This document shows, piece after piece, positions 53,776 through 64,000 of a DNA stretch of 64,000 bases. Source of the DNA: Malachius bipustulatus. Its lineage: Eukaryota > Arthropoda > Insecta > Coleoptera > Melyridae. Location of the stretch: positions 48,535,341 through 48,599,340 of the forward strand of contig OU342632.1 in the NCBI GenBank assembly GCA_910589415.1. The letters run 5' to 3'. Within the stretch, counting starts at the first letter, position 1; the number at the start of each line of letters is the position of its first letter. The notes below the pieces were generated by a model. That model did no database searches. It saw nothing but the letters and a program-made list of their open reading frames with translations, and was not told where the DNA came from. The position numbers were made by a program, and so were the translations under genes.

Positions 53776-56528
53776 CCCACTGTGCAAAGAACTATATCTG
53801 TAACGTTGCTGAAACAAAGACACGATACCTTGAAACGTTTCGTGATATTATTGTCTCTGAAACAATGACGAGACGTTTATGAACCATTAAATGTCCGCCC
53901 TCATAAACGTTTCAGTTGAAATTCTGTTCCATTTGTACTCTTTCAGAAACGTTTCATTGGAAAAATGTTTCATGAGAAGCCATAGTGAAACAATGGAAAA
54001 TTTGCTGCCTTGTTTCTGAAACGATGCAGAGACGTCTATGAAATGTTAAATGTCGGTCGTCATAAACGTTTCAGTTGAAATTATGTTCCAAGTGCACTCT
54101 TTCAGAAACGTTTTATTGGAAAAATGTTTCATGAGAAGCCTTAGTGAAACAATGTTTAAAGTCTAGGTTCTTCGATAAGAATATTATTTTTTCAAAAAAC
54201 GTTTATGAAAAATTGGGACGTTTTTTCACCATCACGAGGTGATGGTGATGGTGATTGCCTAACGGTAACGGTTTTGTGCCTGTTCAGGGTTGCCATATCG
54301 AAGAAAAAAAAACTATGACTCCGGGTTGTCGATATTAGATGATCAGAAAATGATGTTATAATAAAAATAAAATAAATCCAGCATAAGCTAAAATTTGATG
54401 TGACTTTGAAAACTGGAATTACTTATTGTTTTTTTTTTATATTTCTAAAATTTTGAAAAACAAAATATGAAATATTTATTTTATTATTCGAAAATTAAAT
54501 TTATTAAAAATTTTTGCTAACACCTAGACATCTAGATATAGAATAAAATATCTAAAAGTTCAATAGTCAATGAAGGGATGTTATCTTTCTTTGTTGCTGA
54601 AAGAGAGGTAGGTACTTACCTTACCTACGTACATTAAAAAAAACTATTTATAATGTACCTACCTATGAATTAGGAACGATTGATGATTTTGTTACATATT
54701 ATTTATTTAAAAAATCTTGAAATTCAGGGAAACTTTAAATTGTGTCACAATATTCCATATTATATGTTACATCTGGCAACGCTAGCCGCTTGCGTTGCGT
54801 TTTCGTGAACCGACCACCGACCGCCATTAATGCGAGCACGAACCGAGCACTGATGAGAGAGATGAAGTAATTGGCACCAAAGCCTGAGCGAGCGAGAGAG
54901 CGAATGTCAGTGCAATTGTGAGGAAAATGACGGGGTGAACAAAATTTATATTACAAATAAGCGTAAGGGGTTTGCAATATTTTATAAGTAAATAAAAGAT
55001 ATTGATAAAAAATTTTATCAATATAAAAAAGATCAAATATACGTCATAGATATGACCTAATAATGTCGTCATATTGACGTATAGACGTCGAATTGACGTC
55101 ATAAAATGTGACGTCATTCGGACGTCCTAAGTTGGACAAATGACGTCGCAGACCAATAATGACCTAAAATTGACGTCATTAGGACGACAGTGTGTGCTAC
55201 CTGGGTGTATCACTACTCTTAATTACTTCCAATGCAGTACTTCCAATGCCGCTGCTAATAAAAAATAATTAATAAAAAAAATGAGCTTACTTCATGCATG
55301 TTTATATATCTATCTACCTATGTGTAGAGTGAAAACCAAATTAGAAGTACTTTACATGTACGTTACGATGCGCGAGGATATTTTTCCAGATTTTTGGGCG
55401 AGTTGATTACATTTCAGGGAAGTGAGGTTTGTCATTGGCGTGCCCGCTTGAGATTTGATCTTTGAATGGCAATGGCCTCACTCCTTGTTAACATAACTAA
55501 TTCAAACAAAAGTTTGAACAATGTTCCTCGCTTGGTTAACAAGAGCATAAATTGTTTTTTCTCTACGAAGCCAGTTTTTCGCCTTTGATTATTTAAACTG
55601 TCGGTTTGTTTATTGGTAACCAAAGGTGAAAAAACTGACCTTAATCTAATATTCCTACTTACATATCAACAGTTCCAGGTCCTGGTTCATCATATCACGA
55701 AATGACTGAATGTATTTACGGGTACCTATGAAAATATAAAATCGATTAATAAGATACAGCTATATTTTCAGCTGCCGGTTAAAAACTGTTTATATGCACT
55801 TGAAATAAAGTTTAAACTTACCTGTAAATATGTAAAATGTAAAATAACAATAACCTCGCATCGCCATTTCACCTTCCTCTGAAGTCTGAACAGGAAGTAC
55901 ATCAGGAACAACGAACAAAGGATAAGGAACATGTCAGCAAGTCATTTTAACAGAGATTCGCTGCATAGTTGCCAACTTTTGTAGTGCCATAAAAATATTT
56001 TCAGCAAGTAACGACAAATTTAACGACAATAACAATAAATCAGATATGTATTGCTAATGTAAACTATAATAATTTATAGAACAATAATTATTAATTGTTG
56101 GTTAAATAATAGTGACTTCTAATAAAATGCTTCACTTATTATATTCATAAAAACATTTCACAAAAACGTTAAATTGTTGTTTCAAAAGTAACTTCTCTAC
56201 TTGGCTTCCTCTAGCACCAGCTCTCATGAAACGTTTCAGTATTATTCATAAACGTTTAACAAACGCTTCATTGTTGTTTCATAAGTATAACATCTGTAGT
56301 CGGCTTCGTTTGAACCGTCTCTCAAGAAATGTTTCAGATATTATTCAGAAACGTTTAAAAAAAAAGGTTTCATTTTTATTTCAAAAGTAACTTCTATGTT
56401 AGGATTCATGCGAATGGTTTCAAAAGAAACGATACATGTCCATTCCGAGACTATTCTCTTGGGATGTTACGGATGAAACAAAAACCGTGACAATTGCAAC
56501 GTCTCATTTAGGTTCCGTGCACAGTGGG
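53776..56528. mobile_element. 2753-bp element, CCCACTGTGCA ends, GAAACGTTTC words
   Basis: Left end CCCACTGTGCAAAGAAC and right end (reverse complement) CCCACTGTGCACGGAAC. Comparison with copy 1 of the CCCA-family gives the empty site GGCAACAGTGCACTGG, so AG is duplicated on insertion. Both ends carry arrays of GAAACGTTTC-like words: at the left as a tandem repeat of about 150 bp (53830-54160), at the right as units of about 85 bp (56150-56450). It contains no recognised protein. Confidence 0.75.
55025..55207. repeat. GACGTC-word array
   Basis: About ten GACGTC or TGACGTCA-like words occur in 180 bp (ATTGACGTCATAAAATGTGA and similar), and the array ends GTGCTACCTGGG, again the CCCA-family terminal word. 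No left terminus was found. It looks like a one-ended piece of a related element nested in 53776-56528. Confidence 0.65.
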
Positions 56529-57450
56529 AGTGCACTGGAATATGTATTACTATCGGCACTAGCTCTTGGCACTAACTTTAGGCGTCCAGGCTAGTAAAAT
56601 CCGCCATATTCGTAGGACTCCATTGATAACATATCCTAATATTAATCAATATAATTTTTGCTGTTACAATAAAGTATAACGTTCCAAGAAGTGAAAGACG
56701 AAAATACAATATTACTGCAAAATAATTACATAAAACCTACCTTTCAAATCTGATTTTTTTTTTGTTTTTTATTTTGGAAAAGAAAAAGCTTTAAACTGCC
56801 TAATTCACGCGGCGCGTTTGTTATTCACCACGTATAATCATAATATGTTTCCTCCTCATAAAATTTCACTGGCATGTAAATTGGCACTTGGGCATCGCGT
56901 TCCTACCTGCACATACTATCCAAACATCAACTATTAACCATCATGATATTCCGTATTATGTGAGAACCTCCCTTGTTCATTTTATGCTGTGTGGGTAGAA
57001 GACTAACTGATGACGATGACTGAAGAATAGACTTGCGCGCCAACAGCGTGTTCAGACTTCAGAGTGCATCAGACCAGATAGAATCGGATAGAAAGTGAGA
57101 GAGACTTGAAAAGAGATAAACTATTTAAAATTCACGGCCTCTTGTAGCTTAGTGGCTATTCGGCTATTGGCCTCTCTCTCACTCGCAAGGTTTATATTAC
57201 CTATTTTAACTAAGTATTAGGTCCATTTTACGTGAAACGGACGTCGAATTTACCTATTTTAGTAATATTGACTTAACTTCATAGTAATAAATTCCAAACA
57301 TGTCGACGAATTTACGTAATATCTACTCTCACTTTGGTCTTCGTTACGTAAATTCAAGGTAAATTTTACGTACTTTAGGTTAGGTGAATTAGATTAGTAT
57401 ACCTAAATTACGTCGAATCGACGTAAATTTAACCTAAAATGCTACTTGGG

Positions 57451-57950
57451 TCGTGATTTCTGCCGACCGTTGCAGTCATATTTCAAAAACGTCAGTCAAA
57501 AAAAGTCTCGGTTCAAATTTTTTTCTTGTTCGTCATAAGGCAACAATTGTGTTATGATACGATATACCACTTTCTGATAGACGATCTAAGCTCGCATTTC
57601 CAACAAAGCAAGAGCTTTTCAGTTCTGTTGTTTATTTCAATGTATTATTATAGTTATTGTAGTTATGACAATATTATTTGACTTTAATTAATCAATCGAC
57701 TTTAATTATTTTTAGTGAGCAATAAAAGGACACAACTTTCAATCAACATAGCATTTTTATGACAACTATGTATGATGTTTGACAGTTTTTCATACCAAAA
57801 TACATAATTATTTCAGTGAAGTAATAATAAAAAAATAGGCATGATTCAGTAATGTGTTGTAACTTTTCACAAATGAAAAACGCAATATACAAATTGCCTA
57901 TAGCCAAATTAGCAGCGAAATAAACTGCCTCTAAACATAACATAGCTACC
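57451..57950. promoter_or_regulatory. upstream region of the 57951 ORF
   Basis: 500 bp of AT-rich sequence between the CCCA-family element and the ORF. A TAA stop lies in frame 27 bp before the ATG, which supports the chosen start. CAATAAAAGGAC at 57720 is TATA-like but cannot be confirmed as a promoter. Confidence 0.3.
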
Positions 57951-58775
57951 ATGCAAGATTCTAGAAATTATTCGCATACGTGTTTTAGAAATGAAAATTT
58001 CTTGAGAAATCTTCCCACCACAACCGAAAACAGTCCCATAGTTTTATCAACAGTGACTCCAAGATATCATGGTCCTGGTTGCGTCCTTGAAATCGACATT
58101 CTAGAACGCCATGAACCCACTTGTATGTTCAAGAAAAAGATCAATTCTACTAGTTTTGAAGACGACTTAATAGAAGACTATGAAGTAGTCGGGAGAATGA
58201 TTTTCATGACCTGTGATCATTCCGGAAGTGATGGAAGCAGTAAAATTAACTTCGGAGAAATCCTACGACTTCAGTCAGAAGTACTTTTATCTCATACACA
58301 ACTTTACCGTGCAAATTCTTCCACAGCTGAACACATAAACGATGACGTTTTATGTCCAATTCATGATAATAACTTGGATCAACAGATTAGGACTCTTCGA
58401 AGAGCAATAATGGAAGCAAAATTGGTAAACAGTAGACCGCAGTTACCTAATAGAGAATCTTCAATTGGAACTTTGACAGATACACTTTGTAGCGTAGATA
58501 AAGTCAACAGCAAGATAAACACTATTAGAAATTCTGAGATGAGAGTATTTTATAAGAATACTGATATTTGTCAAATCGTGACTTCAAATGGAGAAGAAAT
58601 ACGGAAACAACTGGATGAACCATCAGTACATGATATATTTAAAGCAGAAAATTTTACAAGAGAAAAAAAAAGGAACACTCAAAAAAATAAACGAAAAGGA
58701 ACCCGTAATAAATATGACTATCAGCCTTTAGAATTAAAATTGCTTTATGAATCTAAAACACAAAGAGAGTATTAA
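57951..58775 (+). CDS. intact 274-codon protein, family not recognised
   Basis: A single uninterrupted ORF in a window where almost every other long ORF is broken. The start is supported by an upstream in-frame stop and the ACC before ATG. An AATAAA signal follows near 59005. The N-terminal third has a compact, conserved-looking segment (PRYHGPGCVLEIDILERHEP, residues 37-57, then EDYEVVGRMIFMTCDHSG). The middle is acidic and polar. The C-terminus is strongly basic (REKKRNTQKNKRKGTRNKYD, about 237-257). No signal peptide or membrane segment. I cannot assign a function. It may be an intronless host gene, a retrocopy, or the first exon of a longer gene. It is 405 bp upstream of the LPMO gene on the same strand. 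Confidence 0.65.
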   Translation: MQDSRNYSHTCFRNENFLRNLPTTTENSPIVLSTVTPRYHGPGCVLEIDILERHEPTCMFKKKINSTSFEDDLIEDYEVVGRMIFMTCDHSGSDGSSKINFGEILRLQSEVLLSHTQLYRANSSTAEHINDDVLCPIHDNNLDQQIRTLRRAIMEAKLVNSRPQLPNRESSIGTLTDTLCSVDKVNSKINTIRNSEMRVFYKNTDICQIVTSNGEEIRKQLDEPSVHDIFKAENFTREKKRNTQKNKRKGTRNKYDYQPLELKLLYESKTQREY

Positions 58776-59179
58776 AAAAGCAGCCAAAAGCATGAATATG
58801 AAAATCACATTCATAAAACTATTATTTACCTACAAAAATATCTAAAAATAATGCTAAAATCTTGAAACAATCCAGATTATAAGAATAATCAGATTATTTT
58901 GGAATATCTACTGATATAATATAAAATGAACGACTATATTTTATATACTTAGTCATTATTATGTTTTAAATTAACACTTGAAAAATTAATAAAAAATAAT
59001 GGTTAAATAAATAAAGTATAGGTAAAAGTTTGAAAAATATTCAAATGTAGATAATCTAATCTTTTAGAGAATATCTTGTTATATATTATTATAATTTTTT
59101 TAATACAATAAAAGAGAAATGTCCATTTTATCTAGAGTTATTTTAAAGTTTTATTACTGCGGTTGAGATCTTTTATGCA
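58776..59179. promoter_or_regulatory. spacer, likely LPMO promoter
   Basis: AT-rich. Contains AATAAA near 59005 for the upstream ORF. TTATATATTATTATAATT at 59078 is TATA-like, 100 bp before the LPMO ATG. Not confirmed. Confidence 0.3.
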
Positions 59180-60833
59180 ATGATGAAGTTTACTATCCTC
59201 TTAGCAATTTCATTTGCTTTGCTTAATGAGATTTCAGGACATGGAATGATGCTGGGTCCTCCAAATAGAAGTTCACTATGGAGATTCGATCCTACTGCAC
59301 CTGTCAATTATGACGATAATCAAAATTATTGCGGAGGGATGGATGTGAGTATACTCGTACATTACATATTTGATAAATACATAGGTATATAATAATAATA
59401 ATAACTGGAGATATCACTTTATTTATCATCTTTAATTCCCAGCATCAATGGCACCAGTTTAACGGAAAATGTGGAGTATGTGGCGATCCCTATGATCAAT
59501 CACATCCTCAGGATAACGAAAATACTGGCAAATATGGTACAGGAAAAGTTGTCGCTAGTTACACATCAGGAAGTATCATACCTATTTGGGTTAACCTTAC
59601 AACAAATCACTTGGGTAACTTTAAATATAGGTACTTACCAGTAAAAAAATGTACGAAAGGACAATATAAATTAATTTTCTTTGCAGTGTGTGCGTGTTGA
59701 CAAATCCTAACGGACCGGAGTCTGGGGAAGATTGCTTCATGCCCATTACTTTGGATGATGGATCCCCTCAGTTGAACATAACTGCAGGGATGAAGTATAT
59801 AAGACATCATGTAAAACTCCCCAATGGTTTGACGTGCAATCGTTGTGTTTTACGTTGGACTTATACAGCAGGTACCTATTCAGATGATTTTTTATTACTA
59901 AATTGTTTCATATCAGACTTTTTGATATGTACATAATATTAGAAGTAAAATTACATTAAGTATAAAAAAGATAATTAGTAAGGTATTATGAGAATTTCGA
60001 AATGCAAACCTCGTATATCAAATTTTTTTGCGGCGCGGTCCGACACAAAGGAATGTACGAGACCTTTTCAGGGTCTAAATTGTCTCCCCCACCCCTTCCC
60101 TTCATGCAAAAAAAACAATTTGAAAAAATGCAATTTTTTTTGCGTGCCAGTGGCGGATTTTTCGCGAACGTTGCTTCAGAAAGGGTTCATTGTATTTTGG
60201 TCAAAAAACGAACAAAACGCCGTTTTATTTTCTGCGTTGCGCCTCTTCGGAGTCGAGTTATCTTGGTCTTAAGAAATTTTTTACTTTCGCTCTCCCTCCC
60301 CTCCAAATTGTCCCACCACCTCTTCCCAATGGGCCCTTAAAAAACATCAAAATACCCTTCTAAAAAACATTAGCTGAACCCCCTACATGAGCTACTATTT
60401 GAAATTTTTTTTCGCAACGAAGATTCGTTATATTTCGCGAAGAACAATGTTTTCGGTAGGATCAAAACTGACGGAACAATCCACGAAAACCGATTTCTCG
60501 TACTTTATATTGGCTCCTCGACCCCCTCCAGTCCCTCAGGTCAGTGGAAAGTGAGTGGGGAAATTGAGCTGGGAAAAAAATTTATATAGGAGGTCTGCAC
60601 TTCAGAATTTTTTTTCTTCCGATAGTACTCTCCTAAATAGGAAGCTTGTATTTCTTGGTTGATTAATATTCAAAATATATTATCATTAAAAATAATTGTT
60701 GAAATTTTATCAATTTATGAAATAAATTTGTCTTCTAGGAAATAATTGGGGACCATGTCCAGATGGCAGCTACCAAGAAGGTTGTGGACCACAAGAAACT
60801 TTCAGATCCTGTGCTGATGTTACAATAGCTTAA
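59180..60833 (+). CDS. AA15 lytic polysaccharide monooxygenase, four exons
   Basis: A secreted copper enzyme that oxidatively cleaves chitin or cellulose in insects. Exons 59180-59344, 59443-59630, 59687-59871 and 60739-60833 join in frame to 210 residues with donors GTGAGT, GTACTT and GTACCT and pyrimidine-rich AG acceptors. A signal peptide (MMKFTILLAISFALLNEISG) precedes His21, which becomes the N-terminal histidine of the mature enzyme and the first ligand of the copper brace. The second histidine ligand lies in KYIRHHVKLPNGLTC. Cysteine-rich signatures CGVCGDPYD, CNRCVLRWTYTAGNNWG and GCGPQETFRSCADV match the AA15 fold. The protein ends at the catalytic domain with no chitin-binding module. 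A poly(A) signal AATAAA is at 60962. Substrate cannot be read from sequence. Confidence 0.95.
59985..60600. repeat. unclassified repeat in the third LPMO intron
   Basis: The third intron is 867 bp while the others are under 100 bp. Its centre has GC-rich, C-run text (CCCCCACCCCTTCCC, GCGGCGCGGTCCG) unlike the AT-rich borders. This suggests an insertion. I found no terminal repeats or second copy in the window. Confidence 0.45.
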
Positions 60834-61440
60834 CATATAAATATATAAGTATTTACCCACCTGTTTTATTACTCATTACTTATTAATTTTTTTTTTGAGA
60901 TTACTTTTGTTTCTTATTGAAATTTGTACATAATATAAAATGTTTTTCTGTAAGAATATTGAATAAAATGTTCATTATCATTTTGATCTTAGTTTATTCT
61001 TGACGTAAATTCCTCATGCCGGTAAATAATAGACATACATTCAAGGATCGAAGTGAAATACAGTTTAGCCCTTGAAATAATAAACTAAAAATCTCGAGTA
61101 AGAACCAATTACAGGTTCAGCAAGTCACGCCGATATCAATATAGTGCATTAATAACAGTCGAATACTGAACGAAAAAACGCGTAAGATGATGATATCACA
61201 AACAATATCAAATAACAAACGAAATAGTAGGATCGCACTCCATTGCGGTGTCTTTGCCATTGAACTGTAAGTGTAGAAACCATATATCAGACAAAAACAA
61301 AAATAAGTTATTGGGGGGGAGGGGGGGATGGCAAAGGTGCCAGGTCCCTCACTAAGAACCTCTCCGATTAAAAAAGTCTCATTTCGCCAACAACTTGTGA
61401 GCCAGTGAAGATCTCAAAAAATTAATTATTATAAAACAGA
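60834..61440. other. LPMO 3' region and spacer
   Basis: AATAAA at 60962 follows the LPMO stop by about 130 bp. A G-run (GGGGGGGAGGGGGGG) lies at 61313. Nothing else is recognised. Confidence 0.5.
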
Positions 61441-62380
61441 ATGAGAAAGATATATTGTAAAACAAATGGTTCTTCTTATTTTAGCTGTGTTCCTTTGAGT
61501 AAACTTCCAGAAGTAATTATGTTTGATAATAAGAAGAGCACTGTGGGCCCCTTCTCCTCGCTCAGTTTCAAAACGAGCTGCTGCACGTTGACTGGCAGGA
61601 TCTTCTGGATGCCCCTGATACCAATTCCAAATACTCCTGCTTCGCCAACACTCTTTCCTATTATTTTGACTGGTATTTTCCTCTCAGAAAATCAAGAATT
61701 CGTAATTCTGCGCTTACCAGACCTCGATGGCTTACCCCAGAGATACGTCAACTTTATGACAGAATAAATCTCCCAAGTGAACTGAAAAATACATCCAACG
61801 AGCAGTTCAAGTGCCAGTTAGCCAGACTTCAGCGAAAGTTCAGGTATTTGGTGAGACGCGAGACCAGACGTCGCAATGACATAATATTTCAGCGAATCCG
61901 AAAAGCCAAATAAAACTGGATGGTCTCTCATAAACAAACATTGTCAGTCGGCAAGCAAGTCTCGGAAGATCGAGGAACTAATTGTCAAAACTCAGTCAAG
62001 ACGGATCCTGCAGAAATTCTGAGATACTCAACAGCGTATTTCTTTCAAACAACTCTCCCACCGCCAGCCACACCCACGGATCCACTGTGCCTGTTCTCGT
62101 CTCTTCGTCATCTTTCATGTTGTACCCTACATCACCTAGCGAAATTATAAGGCTAGCTTCCAGATTTAAAAACAAAAAGTCGTCAGGTCTAGACGAGATT
62201 CCTTCCTTCATTGCAAAGTATTGTATATCTGAACTTGCCTAACCCTTATCGGAAATTTATAACAACTCCTTTGAGAACGGCGTATTCCCTGATAAACTCA
62301 AGACAGCCCTGGTTAAACCCATTTACAAGAGGGTCGACGTCAAAGACCCAGACAACTACAGACCAATTAGCTTACTATCC
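61441..62380 (+). pseudogene. LINE linker region, frames broken
   Basis: Pieces read in several frames: CSRWLTPEIRQLYDRINLP-like text (about 61735-61790), KCQLARLQRKFRYLVRRE (about 61810-61870), ASRFKNKKSSGLDEIPSF (62158-62215) and FENGVFPDKLKTALVKP (about 62270-62320). These are the usual segments between endonuclease and RT of Jockey-like LINEs. Stops such as TAA near 61911 and several one-base shifts break the frame. Confidence 0.75.
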
Positions 62381-63571
62381 GTGTTTGATAAAATTCTCGA
62401 ATCCCTCGTCTCCTCGCGTCTTCTTGACTTCTTAAATAAGAGTGAGACTCTTTCCCGCTCCCAACACGGTTTCCTGAGGAACAGATCAACTGAGACGGCT
62501 CTAATACAACTTACTGAGTACATCTCTGAGGTCATGAAAGAGGGCATGCGAACGGCTGGATGGCTTCTGGACCTTTCCAAGGCTTTCGATAGAGTGTGCC
62601 ACGAATGCCTGCTTCGGAAGCTGGAGAGCATCGGTGTTCGCGGATTGCCCCAAAAGTGGTTTACCAGCTACTTACGGGAAAGAACCCAGGCGATACAGCT
62701 CCCTACGTCTGATGGTCGATTTGTTAGATCCCACTTCGCTCCAATCTCTTCAGGAGTACCCCAGGGTAGCGTACTCGGTCCGCTTCTTTTCCTTATTTTC
62801 ATTAACGATTTGGGCTCCTCAATTTCTTCCCCCATCTCTCTATGTGTTAACTATGCAGACGATACAACCATCCTCATCAGGTTGAAAACAAACGACCTCA
62901 CTGAAATAATAAAATCAACTAAACTTCCATTGGAAGCAGCATCTTTATGGCTTAGAGAAAATAAACTAAGACTGAATTTAACAAAAACCGAGTTGATTGA
63001 CTTCCATTCTTGCCGTTCTCGCCTTTCTCCTTTACCGCTCATCCCAACCGTTAGTACTCAGATCTCTCCTACGCGGGTTGTGAAATTCTTGGGCTTTTAC
63101 ATCGATCAAAACTTGAACTGGCTGACTCACACTGACCACTTGTGCCGACGTCTTGCTAGCTCCTGTTTCCTTCTAAAACAACTCCAACACACTGTGTCTC
63201 ATCACGTTCTTCTCTCCGCATACTACGGACATTTTTACAGTCACATCTCCTATGGCCTGGCCGTATGGGGTGGATCACAGGGTTCTCTACGCCGAGTCTT
63301 TCTTCTGCAGAAGAGAGCTATCAGGATACTGGCAGGCTTGTCTATACATCAGTCCTGTAGGGGTCACTTCAGGCGTCTCGGTCTCCTCACGTTGCCTGCT
63401 GTTTATGTCTTCTCTCTTCTCAAACTGATTTACAAACATCAGGCCAAACTTGATCTTTTCCGATTCACATGCACACCATTATCAGACCAAGCTCAATCTT
63501 TTCAAACTACCAACTCACCATCTCACTTCCACCGAAAGGACATTCACGTACGCGGCCATAAAATTCCTTAA
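62381..63571 (+). pseudogene. LINE reverse transcriptase, long open segment
   Basis: 396 codons encode most of the RT: FDKILESLVSSRLLDFL, QHGFLRNRSTETALI, WLLDLSKAFDRVCHE (62560-62600), SGVPQGSVLGPLLFLIFIND (62750), catalytic NYADDTTILI (62845), LRLNLTKTELIDF, KFLGFYIDQNLNWLTH (63085) and the tail ending RAIRILAGL. Reading shifts near 63480-63560 to another frame for the C-terminal domain (63450-63722), where FTYAAIKFLNHF and FSQFKAHLRRYL are seen. Frame breaks before and after this segment mean the full protein is not made. Confidence 0.93.
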
Positions 63572-63722
63572 TCACTTCAGGATAGACCCCGCAACCTTTG
63601 GATTCTCTCAGTTCAAGGCACATCTCCGAAGATATCTCACAGACCTGGAACCCTGTTCTACCATGGATATTCTGTCTTCCTATTACCCTGATTTATTCAT
63701 TAACCTAGCACCTTGTCACTAG
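63450..63722 (+). pseudogene. LINE C-terminal domain in a second frame
   Basis: Reads LNLFKLPTHHLTSTERTFTY, then AAIKFLNHFRIDPATF and QFKAHLRRYLTDLEPC before the stop at 63722. This is the region after the RT in Jockey-like elements. One base separates it from the frame of the main RT segment. Confidence 0.8.
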
Positions 63723-64000
63723 GATATGTATAATTGTAAATGACAACGTTGTTTATACAATGACTAGCATTAGATTCTAGAAATTTTCCTTTATTTGTTC
63801 TTTTCAATTTTCTCTGATGCTTTTGTGATTGTGATCAATGTGTTATAATGCCAATCGCTTGCGTATGAGTCGTATGACCTTTTGATTACGCAGGCGAATT
63901 TATGTGTACTACTGCGGTTTGTTCTTTGTTTGTGTATTATTATCATCGCTTACAACGCTATTGTACTAGTCAATGATTGTTGAATTTATTAATGATACAA

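Larger units (their letters stand above)
49834..57450. mobile_element. CCCA-family element, copy 2, expanded by nested insertions
   Basis: Left end CCCAAGCAGCAAAATTGG, right end AAAATGCTACTTGGG. It is homologous to copy 1 in four collinear blocks (49834-50527, 52778-52855, 53742-53775, 56529-57450). The intervals are later insertions: a Harbinger-like element (50932-52664), a hAT-like element (52903-53737) and a CCCACTGTGCA element (53776-56528). Copy 1 thus shows the unoccupied state of each site. Confidence 0.75.
61441..64000 (+). mobile_element. second LINE (Jockey/CR1-like), 5' truncated, to window end
   Basis: The sequence is in the order linker, RT, C-terminal domain, then a non-coding stretch from 63723 to the window end (probably 3' UTR). 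The element begins without a recognisable endonuclease. It is richer in C than its neighbours, which fits a different family from the LINE at 12331-22003. Confidence 0.8.

Overview
This is a eukaryotic, AT-rich window that looks like an insect chromosome. The evidence is spliced host genes with short AG/GT introns, an insect-type AA15 chitin/cellulose monooxygenase, and a dense mix of arthropod transposons: piggyBac, mariner, pogo/Tigger, PIF/Harbinger, hAT-like, Ty1/copia, Ty3/gypsy and non-LTR elements. I cannot fix the order from sequence alone. There are no operons, CRISPR arrays or phage-like modules.

Layout. Positions 1-1675 hold a broken piggyBac-like transposase with one end of the element. 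From 1796 to 31694, on the minus strand, lies one host gene, the exosome subunit EXOSC8/RRP43. Four of its exons can be placed (31520-31694, 31163-31457, 8454-8574, 1796-2006). They join in frame with good splice sites; the very short first coding exon was not found. Its 6.4-kb intron contains a mariner element (3219-4511) and an 859-bp foldback element. Its 22.6-kb intron contains a duplicated partial exon flanking a 1-kb insertion, two pogo/Tigger copies, a LINE split by a copia element that itself carries a MITE, a Tc1/mariner relative with about 480-bp inverted repeats, and a Harbinger derivative with a Myb/SANT-like ORF.

Positions 32198-40022 hold two copies of one Harbinger-type element. 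The second is split by a young gypsy element (34550-39556) with identical LTRs, an intact pol and an A-AAA-AAC slippery site. Positions 40023-45900 contain a decayed TE-associated ORF and several MITEs. Positions 46085-57450 contain two copies of an unassigned element family with CCCAAGCAGCA termini. The second copy has grown to 7.6 kb through nested insertions, several of them loaded with short palindromic words (GAAACGTTTC, TGAACATTCA, GACGTC, ACGAGTA).

Positions 57951-58775 carry an intact 274-codon ORF of unknown function. Positions 59180-60833 carry a complete four-exon AA15 LPMO gene encoding a secreted 210-residue protein. The window ends in a second LINE (about 61441-64000).

The host genes have no evident common pathway: EXOSC8 acts in RNA 3'-end processing and decay, the LPMO in extracellular polysaccharide cleavage. 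Most of the sequence is transposon biology, and the nesting gives a readable order of insertions.
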